Source: Heterohyrax brucei
Lineage: Eukaryota; Chordata; Mammalia; Hyracoidea; Procaviidae
Reading direction: 5' to 3'
Length of the DNA: 64,000 bases
Assembly (NCBI GenBank): GCA_028571685.1
Contig: CM053158.1
Location: 50,824,501-50,888,500, forward strand
Positions 29,765-40,414 of this stretch are shown here, one piece after another. The notes beneath the pieces are model-generated. The model did no database searches and was not told the DNA's origin. It saw nothing but the letters and a program-made list of their open reading frames with translations. The translations under genes were made by a program, and so were the position numbers. Each line of letters begins with the position of its first letter. Within the stretch, counting starts at the first letter, position 1.

Positions 29765-29925
29765 TTGGAGCTCTGACACCCTGTGTCCTTCGGCGGGTCA
29801 TCCAATTTCCTTGATCTGCAATATCCTCAGCCACACAATGAAAATACTAATTTACCCTCAGGGGATATTGTGGGGATTACATTGACTGTGCATGTACAAC
29901 ACTGAGCTTAAGGCCTCGCTCAGAA
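29765..29925 (+). mobile_element. MIR SINE (sense)
   Basis: The words cggcgggtcatccaatttcc, ttgatctgcaatatcctcag, gggatattgtggggattac and actgagcttaagg keep the MIR order but are drifted. Confidence 0.6.
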
Positions 29926-29935
29926 CTTGTTGCAC

Positions 29936-30100
29936 ACCGCCAAGTCGATTCCTAAAGGACAAAACTGCCCCATAGTGTTTCCTAGGCTGCAATCTTGTAC
30001 CAGTGATTGCCAGGGTCTTTCCTCCTGAGCAGACCCTGGTAGGTTTGAATCACTGCCCTTTTGGCTAGCAGCTGAGTGCTTTAATCATTGTACCACCAGG
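29936..30100 (-). mobile_element. AfroSINE, long type, antisense
   Basis: The words caccgccaagtcgattcc, aaaactgccccatagtgt, tttcctaggctgcaatct, gattgccagggtctttcc, cattgtaccaccagg. Confidence 0.82.
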
Positions 30101-30114
30101 CCTTGCTTGGAGCT

Positions 30115-30260
30115 AAGGCTCCCGAAAGTCAGTACCCATTACCGTCTTGTAGCACCCATATCTGTATTGTATTTTCCTATTTGTCTGCTCCCTGTCAAGA
30201 CTGTAAGCCCCCTGAAGACACAGACTATGCCTAGCCAGTGCTTGGCACTGCGGAAGCACA
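30115..30260. mobile_element. L2 LINE 3' end
   Basis: The words tgtattgtattttcctattt, gtctgctccctgtcaagac, tgtaagccccctgaag, acagactatgcctagc and cttggcactgcgg are the L2 3' end. Confidence 0.65.
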
Positions 30261-30865
30261 GTAGAGATTGCCAGATGCTTGCCCAGTATCTGTTCTTCCC
30301 TCCTTTCTTACCAAGAGAACCTAAGCTTATTTCTCAGACTCCTTTGCAGCCATATAATACAGTGTGGCCAACAAGGTTGTCCTTGGTTTGGTCTCCCCAG
30401 AAGCTTACTCTGCTTCAAAGATTGTAGAGCAAGCACTTCATTTGGGGGGCGATCTCAAGAAGGACTGGTAAGGAAGCGGAGAAGTGACAGTGGAAGGGAA
30501 GAAGCCAATTCAGAGCACAGGAATAAACAAGTCATAGCTGGTGGTGATAGAGGCTCAATCCACCAGGGCTTGAGATCTGAGGCCTGGTGTAGAGCAGGCT
30601 CCATGCTGTCCTACCCGAGGCGGAGGAAGCTGAGGTATTTCTCCACCAGATGATGTCTGTCACCGACAGGCAGGCCCTGGGGAGAGAAATTCTGGTGCTG
30701 CAGGTCTACTCTGTGTGGAGACCTGAGCGAGCTCTTAGAACCAAAGAAGAGCACTGGTAGAAAGGAGCTACAGCAGTGCCCAAACGGTAAGTGCCACAGG
30801 ACAAGGATGGGGCAGCTGCCAGCAGTGTCTGCTGACAGAAGTGTGAGTGGAAGTTGTGAGTGGCT
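30261..30865. other. Unique DNA, no feature recognised
   Basis: No clearly named repeat. The words cagactcctttgcagccata and agtgtggccaacaaggt near 30336-30378 hint at an old LTR, too weak to call. Confidence 0.35.
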
Positions 30866-31095
30866 TTCAGAAAAGCTTCCTTATTCTCTCACAGTTCTCT
30901 CTCACAGACATCCAAAATCAAGTGTCAGTAGGGTTTGCTACATCTGGAAACTTGGGAATCCATTCCGGTCCTCTCTCCTGGCTGCTTGTGGCCGTCAGTA
31001 AGTCTTGGTATCCTTTGCACACAGACATATCACACCACTCTCTGCCTGCATCTTCGTACTGCCTTCTCCTCAGTGTCTGCTCCCTTCTTCAGTCT
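30866..31095 (-). mobile_element. MLT1-like MaLR LTR fragment, antisense (fossil)
   Basis: The words ttccttattctctcacagtt, acatccaaaatcaagtgtca, tctctcctggctgcttgtgg, actctctgcctgcatcttcg follow the antisense MaLR LTR as in the copies at 12971 and 40795. Truncated. Confidence 0.6.
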
Positions 31096-31114
31096 TATGG
31101 GGATTAAATAAGGA

Positions 31115-31180
31115 GGCATGTGACCAGTAATTGGCAGAGTGCCTGGCACATAGCTAATCCTCAATAACGAATCCTTTATT
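31115..31180. mobile_element. L2/MIR 3' end fragment
   Basis: The words ggcagagtgcctggcacata and gctaatcctcaataacga. Confidence 0.45.
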
Positions 31181-31348
31181 ATCATGATCATTGCTAATAA
31201 GTGTCTCTACCAGACCCCTTGAAAACATGTAAGACATAATTTTTGCCCTCAGACAGCTTGTGGTCTGATAGGAGTGACTCAGTGTGAGGAACATAAAAAT
31301 TATTTCTGTTTTATAGATACATTTCATAATCTATTTCACTCCCTCACC

Positions 31349-31521
31349 ACACTGCTGTTGAGTTGATTCCAACTCATACCAACCTTACAGGATTTCCAAG
31401 GCTATAAATCTCTATAGGAGCAAATTGACACCTCTTTCTCCCACAGAGTTGTAGGTGGCTTCAAACTGCCAGTCTTCTGGCTGGTAGTCTAATGTCTTAA
31501 CCACTGTACCATGAGGGCTCC
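31349..31521 (-). mobile_element. AfroSINE, long type, antisense
   Basis: The words cactgctgttgagttgattc, acaggatttccaaggctata, aatctctataggagcaaatt, cctctttctcccacagag, aaccactgtaccatgagg. The long-type block is present. Confidence 0.88.
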
Positions 31522-31524
31522 TTA

Positions 31525-32178
31525 TTTTACTCCCAGGGAGTCACAAAATGTGCCCAAGGTCCGTCGGGTGATTTGTGATGCAGTTCTGTCTATAGCTTGT
31601 AAAGGAACTCAGAAAGGAGGGCAGAAGCATCACTAACTTTGGGGTAAATTCAGTGGAGAAAATCTGATTTGGTCTAGTACCAAGCCTGCCATCTGACAAG
31701 GGTTCATGTGTGCCCTGGGATGGCAGCTCCTCACCCGATTCCTTCCTGTCGTTCAGGTCTCCTGTCCTGAAAAAAGGCCCATTCCAGCTTGTAACTTGAA
31801 AATCCGATTGTTGAAAAGAGCCAAGTTGGGATGAAATAATAAAGAGGATGCTTCTTAGCAAAGCTGTGGACAGGAAATGTCTTCCAAATTAGAATGAGAT
31901 GCTTTGTTTTCCAATGAGTCACTGAGCAGGCTTTACTCTCTCAGAACTGTCCGGGTGTTTCTGGTTGCAGAGCTGTTCCCATGAGTGTAGACTGCAAGTT
32001 CTGTCTATGGCTGATCCCATTCACTTCAGAGGAAAGAGAATTCACTTCATAACCTGGCTGGAAGTTTTCCCGATATAGGTGAGGAGATTTTCAAAAAATT
32101 CTTATACTAATTGATGAAGCTATTAGATTTTACAAGCTAAATAACGCTGCTCTTCAAAAGACACTCAAGCTCATAGCC
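31525..32178. other. Unique DNA, no feature recognised
   Basis: No repeat or exon recognised. A minus-strand frame of about 106 codons has no domain. Confidence 0.4.
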
Positions 32179-32943
32179 TGCATTGGTTAAGGCTGTGTAT
32201 CTACTTGGCCTGGCTGTGATCCTCAGTGGTTTGACAGTTATGTTATAGGTGGGTAGCTTTTTTTTAATGATGTAATTACTTATACAATAAGATCTGATAT
32301 AATGTGATCTGGTATAATGTGATTACCTCTGTGATGAGCTCTCTTGTGAGCAGTCAATTAGTTGAAAGGGACCTTCCTGGGTGTGTGGCATGCATCTAAT
32401 ACAGGTGAGTTTCCTGGCAAGGCTTGCTGACTTTTGCTTGCTCTGGATCCTGCAGTTAGCTCTTGTTCATCTGGCCTCCAGTTCTTGGGACTTGAACTAG
32501 CAGCTTACCTTGCTGCCTAACCTGCTGATCTTAGCATCTGTCAAACTTTATAGCCTGTGAGCCAGAGGTCTGCCCTCTGGCCCTCCAACCTTGAATTTGT
32601 CAGTTGCCACACTGGTGGCGTGAAACCCTAGTGGCATAGTGGCTAAATGGTGTGGCTGCTAATGAAAAGGTCAGCAGTTCACATCCACCAGGCATGCCTT
32701 GGAAATTCTACAGAGCAGTTCTACTCTGATCTACAGGGTCACTATAGTCGGAATCAACTTGATGGCAGTAGGTTTGGGTTTTTTTGATTCACTGATATGA
32801 GTCAGAAGAAACCTCCAGCCTGACCCACGGACTTGAAACTTTCTAGCCTATGCAACTGCATGATCCCTTTCCTTGATGTAAATCTCTCTTGACATCTATG
32901 TGCTGCTCTGGTTTTGCTTCTCTGGAGAACTCTGCCCAAGACA
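32179..32943 (+). mobile_element. ERVL-like LTR, sense, with nested AfroSINE (fossil)
   Basis: Same family as 15953 and 52318: starts tgcattggttaaggctgtgt, holds gtgagtttcctggcaaggct, gctctggatcctgcagtt, ends ttctctggagaactctgccc and aagaca. Flanks tagcc (32174-32178) and cagct (32944-32948) look like a worn 5-bp duplication. An AfroSINE sits at 32624-32789. No internal region. Confidence 0.78.
32624..32789 (+). mobile_element. AfroSINE, short type, nested in LTR
   Basis: The words gaaaccctagtggcatagtgg, aaaaggtcagcagttcacat, ccttggaaattctacagagc, actatagtcggaatcaact and a TTTGGGTTTTTTT tail. Confidence 0.93.
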
Positions 32944-32989
32944 CAGCTCATCTAATGTCCCTGTAGGTAGGCTCCCTTGCTGACTAATG

Positions 32990-33640
32990 GAACTCTTATC
33001 AATTCCCACACGTAACAAGTATGAAGGGAGGTGGTGTCAGATCTGCTCTAACTTAGCAACAGCGGAAGGAGATCCAAGATCAACAACTCAAGGTTAACTC
33101 CTGTGGCATGGAGGTCAGACATGCTTCCTTTCTCCACCACCTTTACCAGTTCTGACACCAGCAGTCTCTCCTGCAGTACTCTCTACTTCTAGGCTGGGTT
33201 GGATAATTCTTTGCAATAACCACACAGAACTCACAGACAAGACTCACAATTATGGGGTTTACCAAGGGAAGTAACAACTACATTTCAAGCTCAGAAATAC
33301 TCAAGGCTACGTCTTCCATCAGGATAGCCTCTTCCAGCTGTGCTAACAGGCACACCTCTCCTAGCCCTCAGTTTTTGCCTAATGGCACTCAGTTTTCCCA
33401 AGGGCCAGAGAGCCCAAAGCATTGTCTCCTGCGGGTGCACACCTCTCCTTCCTTAGTGGTGGTGACTTTTTTTCTTTCCTCCCTCTGGGATGGCTTGTTT
33501 CAAGCCCAGCAAGATGGCAAAAAACTGGTCAGCAACTTTGGCTGGACATAGTCACCTTATCACACAGGTCTGCCCAATCATGTGGGTGGGAGTTGCAAGA
33601 CAACGGCTTGAAAAGCCACGCACAGAGGTGATCCATCACA
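32990..33640 (-). mobile_element. Possible ERV LTR, antisense (fossil, tentative)
   Basis: The words tctaggctgggttggataat, ctttgcaataaccacacaga, actcacagacaagactcaca, attatggggtttaccaaggg resemble the reverse of an ERV1-type LTR. No clear ends or duplication; family unassigned. Confidence 0.4.
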
Positions 33641-34366
33641 CCTCACTGCATGACTTCATCACAGACTCCCTGGTGACTGCCACTCTGTCTTGTACTGACT
33701 GTGACTTGCCCATGGGTGAAGGCCTCAGATGATCACCTTCAGGCAGGGAAAGACAGGGACGTGGGGGTAAGAAAGCTTGGTTAGTCTCAGCATCAAGATG
33801 GATGGTGCCTGACCTAGGCGATGTGGGGTTTTGGGTCCCTCCCAGCACCTCCTTTGATAGCTTGATATCTTGGGGTACAAGACCAGGGTCTACTCCCTCC
33901 TCTAACATCTTCTTACCTGAGAGATGATTTTCCCATGATGACATGTTCCTACATGGCCATGTCTCTGTTTTTTGTGAAACAAACAAAAATCATCATAGTA
34001 AGTCTTGACATAACTATTAAGAGTATGAGCTGGGGTACTGGAAGTACTCGCTGAGAAGTTTGTTATTCCTGGTATCTCTTTCTGCTTTGCCCCCTCCACC
34101 CTCTGTCACTTGTGCTTTTTGTACTTGTCACCTCTGGAAGGGAACGAGTCAGCAGAAACTCAGAGAGAAAAGAGAGTCAGCCCTTGGCCTAGATTTTCAA
34201 AGGTTTAATGGACTGAGAGGCTTAAATAATAGATTTATGAGAAGAATTGGGGTAGAGGGAAGCTCTTCACCTGGAGCTGAAAACGGTTCTACTGGCTGAA
34301 GGGAGGGAGTGAGACAGAGGGAATGGAATGACTTTGATGACTTGGAAATGAAAATGTGGAATCTCT
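33641..34366. other. Unique DNA, no feature recognised
   Basis: No repeat or exon recognised. Confidence 0.4.
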
Positions 34367-34367
34367 T

Positions 34368-34492
34368 ACTCTGGTGGCGTAGTGGTTAAGTGCTCCTTGG
34401 AAACGCTACATGGCAGTTTTACTGTGTCCTGTAGGGTTGCTATGAGTCGGAACTGACTCACAGCAATGAGTTTGGGTTCTTTTTTTTTTTGA
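34368..34492 (+). mobile_element. AfroSINE, internally deleted
   Basis: The head tggtggcgtagtggttaagt passes at gtgct straight into ccttggaaacgctacatgg, losing the whole second half of the tRNA part including the B-box. In other copies 'gct' occurs at both points (aagtgct and aggtgctcc), so the loss fits a deletion between short direct repeats. Tail intact with a T-run. Confidence 0.9.
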
Positions 34493-34499
34493 GTTTTCT

Positions 34500-34770
34500 T
34501 TTACTAAAAAATTGTTAAGAATTTCAGGACAGTGACAACAGAGAATTAAACAAAGTATGGTGCTCTTCTAAGCCTCAGGCCCCACCAGGGGGGTCTGGGA
34601 TGCTCTCCTGGGGTCATATGAGCAGGAGTGGACACAGGACCAGATAACTCCCCAATGCCACTGGAAGGGATGCCCGAGGAAGCTCGGTTAGCGCCTCTGT
34701 ACTCTCCAGCCTATTCATGGGGTCATGGTACACCATTAATACACAGGAGCTATGCAGGTTGTAGTTTTTG
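34500..34770. other. Unique DNA, no feature recognised
   Basis: No repeat recognised up to the mariner. Confidence 0.3.
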
Positions 34771-34771
34771 T

Positions 34772-35318
34772 GTAAGAAGTCTGACAATTAAAGCGCTACA
34801 TACCTCATTGCTAAATATTACTATGGTTACCTTTGAAGTATTTCTCTTGGGAAGCTATGCACCCACACCAGCACCTAGTCCATCCTTCAAAGCAATTTTG
34901 GAATTCTTTCTGGAATGGCCATCGTGCATGGGGGTAAGGAGGCAAGTTCACAAATTTAATAGTATAGTTGTCTGTGAGGGAGTTTTAAGCCAGTAAACAG
35001 ATAACTATATTGGAACCACCCTCCATACTCACCTGATTTGGCCCCCAACAACTTTTTTCTTTACCAGAAGATAAAGAAAATATTGAATGGAAGACATTTT
35101 GATGCCATTCACTTCTTCATGGGTAATATGACAATACCTCTGATGGCCATTTCAGAAAAAGAGTTCCAAAATTGCTTTGACGGGTGGACTAGGCGCTGGC
35201 ATTGGTGCCTAGTTTCCCAAGGGGAGTACTTCAAAGGTGACTGTAGTGATATTCAGCAATGAGGCATGTAGCACTTTTTCTAGGATGAGTTTGTAAACCT
35301 AATTGTTGGATCTTGTAT
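34772..35318 (+). mobile_element. Palindromic mariner (Tc1/mariner) derivative
   Basis: The right part encodes, on plus, the C-terminal end of a mariner transposase: PPYSPDLAPNNFFLY, FDAIHFF and EFQNCFDGWTRRWHWCL followed by SQGEYFKGD (about 35020-35245). In mariners the motif is normally YSPDLAPSDYxLF, and the last Asp is the third catalytic residue. Here it reads NN, so that residue is lost. The left part (34772-34924) is an inverted copy of the last 150-180 bases (35142-35318). The two arms flank about 217 bp of sense sequence. Both outer ends keep the terminal word aattgt(c/t)(a/g)ga(c/t)ctt in opposite directions. There is no N-terminal helix-turn-helix part, so it is a non-autonomous, dead element. 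Confidence 0.85.
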
Positions 35319-35333
35319 CACCAGAGAGCACCT

Positions 35334-35790
35334 TGCCTTAGTTACCTTTCGAGTGCTGCTGTAACACAAGTGAATGGTTTTAACCAAGAGAAGTTCATTC
35401 TCTCACAGTCTAGGAGGCACCAGCTTCTCGGATGGCTTTCTATCTGCTTTATGGGAAGGTCCTTGTCACCAGTCTTCTCCTGGTCAAGGAGTACCCCAGT
35501 GCAGGGACCTTGGGTCCAAAGGACGGGCTCTGATGTTGGCTCTACTTTCTTGGTGACAAGAGAGTTCTCTCCTCTCTTCTCAATTCTCTCTTTGATATCT
35601 CAGAAGAGATTGACTCAAGATACAAGGTAATCCAGTAGATTGTATCTTGCCTCCTTCACATAAGTGCCTCTGATCCTGCCTCATTAACAGCATAGAGGTT
35701 AGGATATATAACACAGTATAATACCATCAGATCCCCAAATCCAGGACAAATTGACACACATTTCAGTGGAACACAATTCAACCCATAGCA
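35334..35790 (-). mobile_element. Afrotherian LTR, MaLR/ERVL-like, antisense (fossil)
   Basis: Starts tgccttagttacctttcgag, then gagaagttcattctctcaca, cacaattcaacccatagca at the end. Flanks cacct (35329-35333) and tacct (35791-35795) differ by one base and fit a 5-bp duplication. Same family as 7898, 39885 and 55856. Confidence 0.82.
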
Positions 35791-35817
35791 TACCTCCTTT
35801 TGGAGATAGCCTCCTTA

Positions 35818-35979
35818 CTGGTTCTGGTGATATTGTGGTCATGAGTTTGGCTGCTGACTGAAATGTCAGCAGTCCAAACCCACCAGTTGTTCCTTTGCAA
35901 CCCTATGCGGCTGTTCTGCTCTGTCCTGTAGGGTTGCTATGAGTCAGAATCAGCTTAATGGCAGTGGGTTTAGTTTTGA
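35818..35979 (+). mobile_element. AfroSINE, sense
   Basis: The words tggttctggtgatattgtgg, tggctgctgactgaaatgtc, agcagtccaaacccaccag, tcctgtagggttgctatgag, tcagaatcagcttaatggca. Confidence 0.9.
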
Positions 35980-37076
35980 TTCCATTGGTTAGTGAGGGAC
36001 CCTCTATCAGTGTCCTGATGTCTTACCTGGCCTATTATTTAACCCATGTGGGTAGTACCATTTCAGTGAATTGGGACACATGCAGACAACAGAAATGGGT
36101 CAGGACTCTGAACACCTGCTGGGTAATACAGAAGCTAGAGCACTTCTTCTTCCCTCCCTCAGTGGACCCTACCAAGATGTACCTCCTTAGGTGAGGTGCT
36201 GCTGAGCCACTCCCCAGGGGAAGCTCTTTTGTTACAGAGGCTCATGGATCTACAGGACAGAGGGTGACCTCCTGGAGACCTCTTAGAGCCAGCTGTAGCC
36301 CCACCCTTTCTTTCTGTCTTTGGAAAGCTTAACTCAGTAACCACGGGGAAATCTTCCTTCCTCCCTGGCAGAAACTCTGTGGACTCATCCTGTTTTCTGA
36401 GCTCTGTCAGTGATCCCCTGGGGACTCTCTTCCCCAGCCAGTTGCCTAAGGGATGCAGTCTCCCAGCTGCCCCTGCCTTTCCCTGCCCCCCACCCTCCTG
36501 CAACAGGCTCTTTTCACTTAAAGAGTTCATTGTCAATCACTGCAGGAAACAGATGGGAATAACAAAAATAATAAACAGGGAGAATTTCAAAGGTTCCAGA
36601 AGCTTAGAGTCATGATCTCAGGCTTACAGTTAAAGACTTCCTTCTAAGACGGTAACCTCCTTTAGCCTGAAAATTATCACAGCCACTATTATTTCAACTC
36701 CTGGGATGACCCAGGCAGGCCCCAGCAGTGCTGTGAATTGTCAGCAAGAGGAGTCATCTGTGACCCTCATAGCTCTCCTGTAGAGACAGGCTTTGTTATT
36801 CCCCTTTCACAGGTGCAAAAATTGAGTTCAAAGAGGAAGTTGGGCAACGTAATTTATAGGGTTCAGTAGATATGAAAACGTGGGGTCCTCTGCTTAAAAA
36901 TTAAGAATTCACGGCAAGGACAGATGACAGCAGAGCATTAAATCAAGCACAGGGCCCTTCTGAGCACAGACCACATGCACACAAAATCATCCCTGTCAGA
37001 GAGATGAATCAATTGGTCCAAGGACACTCGGCTAGTGAGGCTAATCCAGTTTTCATTAGAAGGGCTATCCAGTTAT
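35980..37076. other. Unique DNA with a weak MIR piece
   Basis: Mostly unrecognised. At 36780-36850 ttgttattcccctttcacag and gtgcaaaaattgagttcaaag are antisense MIR words. A minus-strand open frame at 36159-36536 (125 codons) lacks a domain. Confidence 0.4.
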
Positions 37077-37077
37077 G

Positions 37078-37266
37078 AGTCGACAGTTGCTTGTGGAGAC
37101 CCACTGTGTATTAAAGGGTCTAACTTTGTTCCGTAGGGTTTTCACTGGCTGCTTTTTCAGAAGTAGATTGCCAGGAGTTTATTCCGAGGCACCTCTGTGT
37201 GGACTTGAACCTCCAACCTTTCAGTTAGTGGATGAGCACATTAAATGTTTGTGGCACCTAGGGACT
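37078..37266 (-). mobile_element. AfroSINE, type C, antisense
   Basis: The words gctttttcagaagtagattg, ccaggagtttattccgag, gcacctctgtgtggacttg, aacctccaacctttcagtt. Confidence 0.82.
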
Positions 37267-37269
37267 CCA

Positions 37270-37832
37270 TCCAAGCTCTGCTATAGCCTTTAAGCTGAAT
37301 TATGTCATCTCTCTGGTGTTTCCCTGCAGGCAGCCCTGCTTTCTTTCTCTCACCTACCTCAACTGATAAAAGAGTGGCTGTGTGAACCTGATTTTTATGA
37401 TTGAAGGGGAATACCAAAAAGAAAAGCATGAAAGTAAGATGCTGATGAGATGCACATCTGGATGGTGCTGTAAGAAGTCCTGTGACTCTTCCTAAGTGGA
37501 AGCTGAAGAGGTTGTTGGGCACTGTCCCATCACCAGCCTTCCCCATTCAATTAGCTTGACAACTAAACATTTTTGAGACAGATGATTCTCATTTTCAATG
37601 CAATTTGAAAGTCCCTAGAGGCAGGAAGAATCCTCAGGCTCACTTACTTCAGGAAGTGGTGTCTTCAGTACAATTTATGTGGCCTTTATTTTAAGAAACC
37701 TCAGTTGGCTCAGCCCACGCAGTTAAGTTGCCCAATGGGACATGTATAATACGGGGTTTACAATATGTATCTGGTGCAATATACTTAATCCGTGTTTATA
37801 GGGGCATCTATTTGTATTTTATTTTATTATCA
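37270..37832. other. Unique DNA, no feature recognised
   Basis: No repeat or exon recognised. Confidence 0.4.
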
Positions 37833-38066
37833 CAGTGGTTCTCAACAGGGGTGGCAGTATGATTGTACTCCCCTGGGCACCTTTGGCAGTATCTGGAGAC
37901 GTTCTTGGACTGCACAGTTGGGAGGCTGGTAGACAAGCTGCTATCGGCTTCTCGTGGGTAGAGGCTTAGGTTGTTGCTAAATGTTCTACAAAGCACAGGA
38001 CAACCCCCCAACAAAGAAGCATCCAGTCCACAACATCAACAGTGCTGAGGTGCGGAAGCCCGGAAA
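37833..38066 (+). mobile_element. MER20 (hAT-Charlie MITE)
   Basis: The words cagtggttctcaacaggggt, ctcccctgggcacctttgg, cagtatctggagacgttct, gctaaatgttctacaaagca, caggacaacccccca and atcaacagtgctgaggtgc follow MER20 from end to end. MER20 copies have been linked to enhancer use in placental mammals; nothing here shows such a use. Confidence 0.85.
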
Positions 38067-38204
38067 ACTAGTCTGGCTGTTTTCAAGAAGCGAGACAGAT
38101 TGCTAGGACTGGAAACCCAGTTTGCAAAACCTGACCTTAGGAAATCACTTTTTGAGTGATGCCTATTGAATTTGTGACCGTAATTTGAGAGCTAACTGGG
38201 CTCC

Positions 38205-38335
38205 AAGTCAAGACTCATTGGAACCTCAGATAGTCCTCACAACAACCGCCAGGTTTAAACAGCTATCCCTATTTTGCTGATGAGGAAACTGAGGCTCAGA
38301 GAAGTGAAGCTCCAAGGGAAAGACAGACAGGAGGT
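38205..38335 (-). mobile_element. MIR SINE (antisense)
   Basis: The words aacctcagatagtcctcaca, acagctatccctattttgc, tgatgaggaaactgaggctc, agagaagtgaagctcc. A well-kept core. Confidence 0.88.
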
Positions 38336-38800
38336 GGGGTTCACCAACTGTGCTGGCACAGAACCAGATTGAACAATGAGTGTTTCTTTCACCCTAAGAG
38401 ATCAATTTCTGTTTCTGGGTACTGCACCCCATGAGCTGGGGGACTCCATCAGTTACCTGGGAACACCTACCTCCCTGTCTATGATTTAGCAATCTCTGCT
38501 CACAGGGGATCATGTTTTTTGTATTGGCTCGTTCACTCCTTTCCCCTGCCTTTCTTAACGTGTTCACAACAGCTGGCTTTTGCTCTGGGGGAAGCACCTT
38601 CCTCTCCAGAAGCTTGGGATAGACTGACTCTACCCTGTGAGACTGAGGATGGAGCTTGTACATCCCATACTAGCAACCAGTGTGTTGTTGTCCCTTGGCC
38701 ACAGTGATTGCATTGAGGAGAGTCACACGACCTCACCAGTCAATGAGAACCCTACAGAGGTTTGCAGCCTTATTGTTCCCCCAGGGGCCCAGCTTATGGA
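38336..38800. other. Unique DNA, no feature recognised
   Basis: No repeat or exon recognised. Confidence 0.4.
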
Positions 38801-38804
38801 TGAG

Positions 38805-38880
38805 TATGTAGGGCTACCAGGTAAAATACAGGATGCTCAGTTCAATTTGACTTTTTTTCCAGATAAATGTGGAGTTATTT
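38805..38880. mobile_element. Half of an old palindromic DNA repeat
   Basis: The words gggctaccaggtaaaatacag, gatgctcagttcaatttgac and ccagataaatgtggagttatt resemble one arm of a common eutherian palindromic MITE ('tacaggatgcccagttaaatttgaatttcagataaac'). The second arm is not seen. Confidence 0.4.
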
Positions 38881-39254
38881 GGGGGGCATTGTCCAATCCC
38901 CAGTGTTCCCCATTAATACTCATAAGTATTGAGTGTAGTGGCTTGTATGGTGATTACCCAAAAGATACGTCCATCCAGAACTTGTGAATGTGATGTTATT
39001 TGGCAAAAAGATCTTTGCAGATGTAATGAAGAATCCTGAGTTCATCCTGGATTAGGGTGGGCTCTAAAGCCAATGACAAGCATCACAGAGAACGGAAGAA
39101 GACACTGAGAAGGTGACATGAAGAGAAGGCAGAGATCAGAGTGATGTCCCTACTGGTCAAGGAACACCAGGGATGGTCACCAACCGCTGGAATTTAGGAG
39201 AGAGACATGGAGCAAACTCTCCCTTGGGGCCTCCCTCCCGAAGGAACTGTTACG

Positions 39255-39715
39255 GTAAAGCACAGGTGTCTCAAAAGCCAATACTGAGTCAGGGGTAAAG
39301 TAAATGCCCAAGACGTTTATTACATGCCAGTGTGTAAAGGACAGGGGGCATTCGGATACTCAGAGCCTGTCTGCCTCCCATAGGCAAGTAGGGCCTTACG
39401 TAGGTAAGGGGAAACACTAGGTATGAAGGAAGAAAGAATGTGGGCAACTGGTGGGCTTTGGATGATGAATTATGTATCAGAAACTGGCATCTGGAGACTG
39501 AGGAGACATCCATCAGGCACTGTCCCCCACCAAGACATACATCTGGAATTGGGATATCAGTCTCTAGGTCATCATCTGAGCAGGGGGTCACGGGACGGGT
39601 GCCTCCACTTGTTTGATGAGCCTGAGAAGAGGACTGCAAAGATTGGATCTCAGTGGCTCTTACAAGTTTATGTGTGATTGCCTGGGCCAGGTTGTGCTAG
39701 GAAGCCAGGACTTCT
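39255..39715 (-). mobile_element. Possible LTR block inside the MaLR LTR (fossil, tentative)
   Basis: This block interrupts the order of the surrounding MaLR LTR. On minus it holds an aataaacgtcttgggcattt stretch with a polyadenylation signal, followed by tactttacccctgactcag, as at the end of an LTR. The family is not recognised, and the ends are approximate. Confidence 0.35.
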
Positions 39716-39884
39716 AAGAAAAACAGGCAAAGAAATGGAGTTAGTCCTGACTGCCTGCTTTAGAACCATCCCAGTGACACCTTGATTTTGGACTGATGGA
39801 CTTCTCCAGACTGAGAAGTCAAACCTCTGTTGTTTAACTCTACCCAATATGTGACATTTTGTTACAGTAACAATCCTCAGGAAC

Positions 39885-40398
39885 TGTTTTAGTCAGCTAG
39901 GGCTGCTCTAACAGAAATACCACAGAGTGAATGGCTTTAACAAAGGAAGGTTTATTCTTACATGGTCCGGTAGGCTACAAGTCCAAATTCAGGGTGTCCA
40001 CTCCACTCCAGGGCAAGCTGGCTCTGGAGGAATGTCCAGTATTGATGTCTTTGTCCAGGGAGCATCTTGGCACAGGAATCTCCGGTCTGAAGGACACGCT
40101 CTTCTCCTGGTGCTGCTTTCTTGATGGTGTGAGGTTCCTAATTCTCTGCTGGCTTCCCTTTCCTTTTATCTCTTGTAGGATGGAAGGATTAAGGGTGGGA
40201 CAAGCCATACTGCAGGGAAACTCCCTTTACAGTGGAGTAGGGAGGTGATCCTATGAAGGGATTTACAGTCCCACCCTAATCCTTTAACATACAGCACAGG
40301 AAAACCACAATATGGAGGACAATCACAAAATATTGGGAATCATGGCCCACTCACATGGTCCTACACATTTTTGGTGGGACACAATTCAATTCACGACA
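39885..40398 (-). mobile_element. Afrotherian LTR, antisense, with perfect 5-bp TSD (fossil)
   Basis: Starts tgttttagtcagctagggct, then aacaaaggaaggtttattct, ends gacacaattcaattcacgaca. The flanks repeat ggaac exactly at 39880-39884 and 40399-40403. It lies in the last bases of the MaLR LTR, so it is the younger of the two. Confidence 0.85.
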
Positions 40399-40414
40399 GG
40401 AACTAATACATTAA

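Larger units (their letters stand above)
38934..40412 (+). mobile_element. MLT1-like MaLR LTR, split by a later LTR (fossil)
   Basis: Sense LTR: tgtagtggcttgtatggtga, tttgcagatgtaatgaagaa, tcctggattagggtgggctc, ccagtgacaccttgattttgg, cctctgttgtttaactctacc, ggaactaatacatta at the end. The last bases are separated by the LTR at 39885-40398, and a second foreign block sits at about 39255-39715. Confidence 0.72.

Noticed and set aside
31210-31290. Words like ttgccctcagacagcttgtg resembling an old LINE or MIR-class repeat
   Set aside because: Too short and too drifted to give a family or strand.
35038-35262. 74-codon plus-strand frame with PPYSPDLAP-type context considered as a domesticated transposase gene
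   Set aside because: Only the C-terminal third is present, the third catalytic Asp reads Asn, and it sits inside a foldback copy with no upstream exon.
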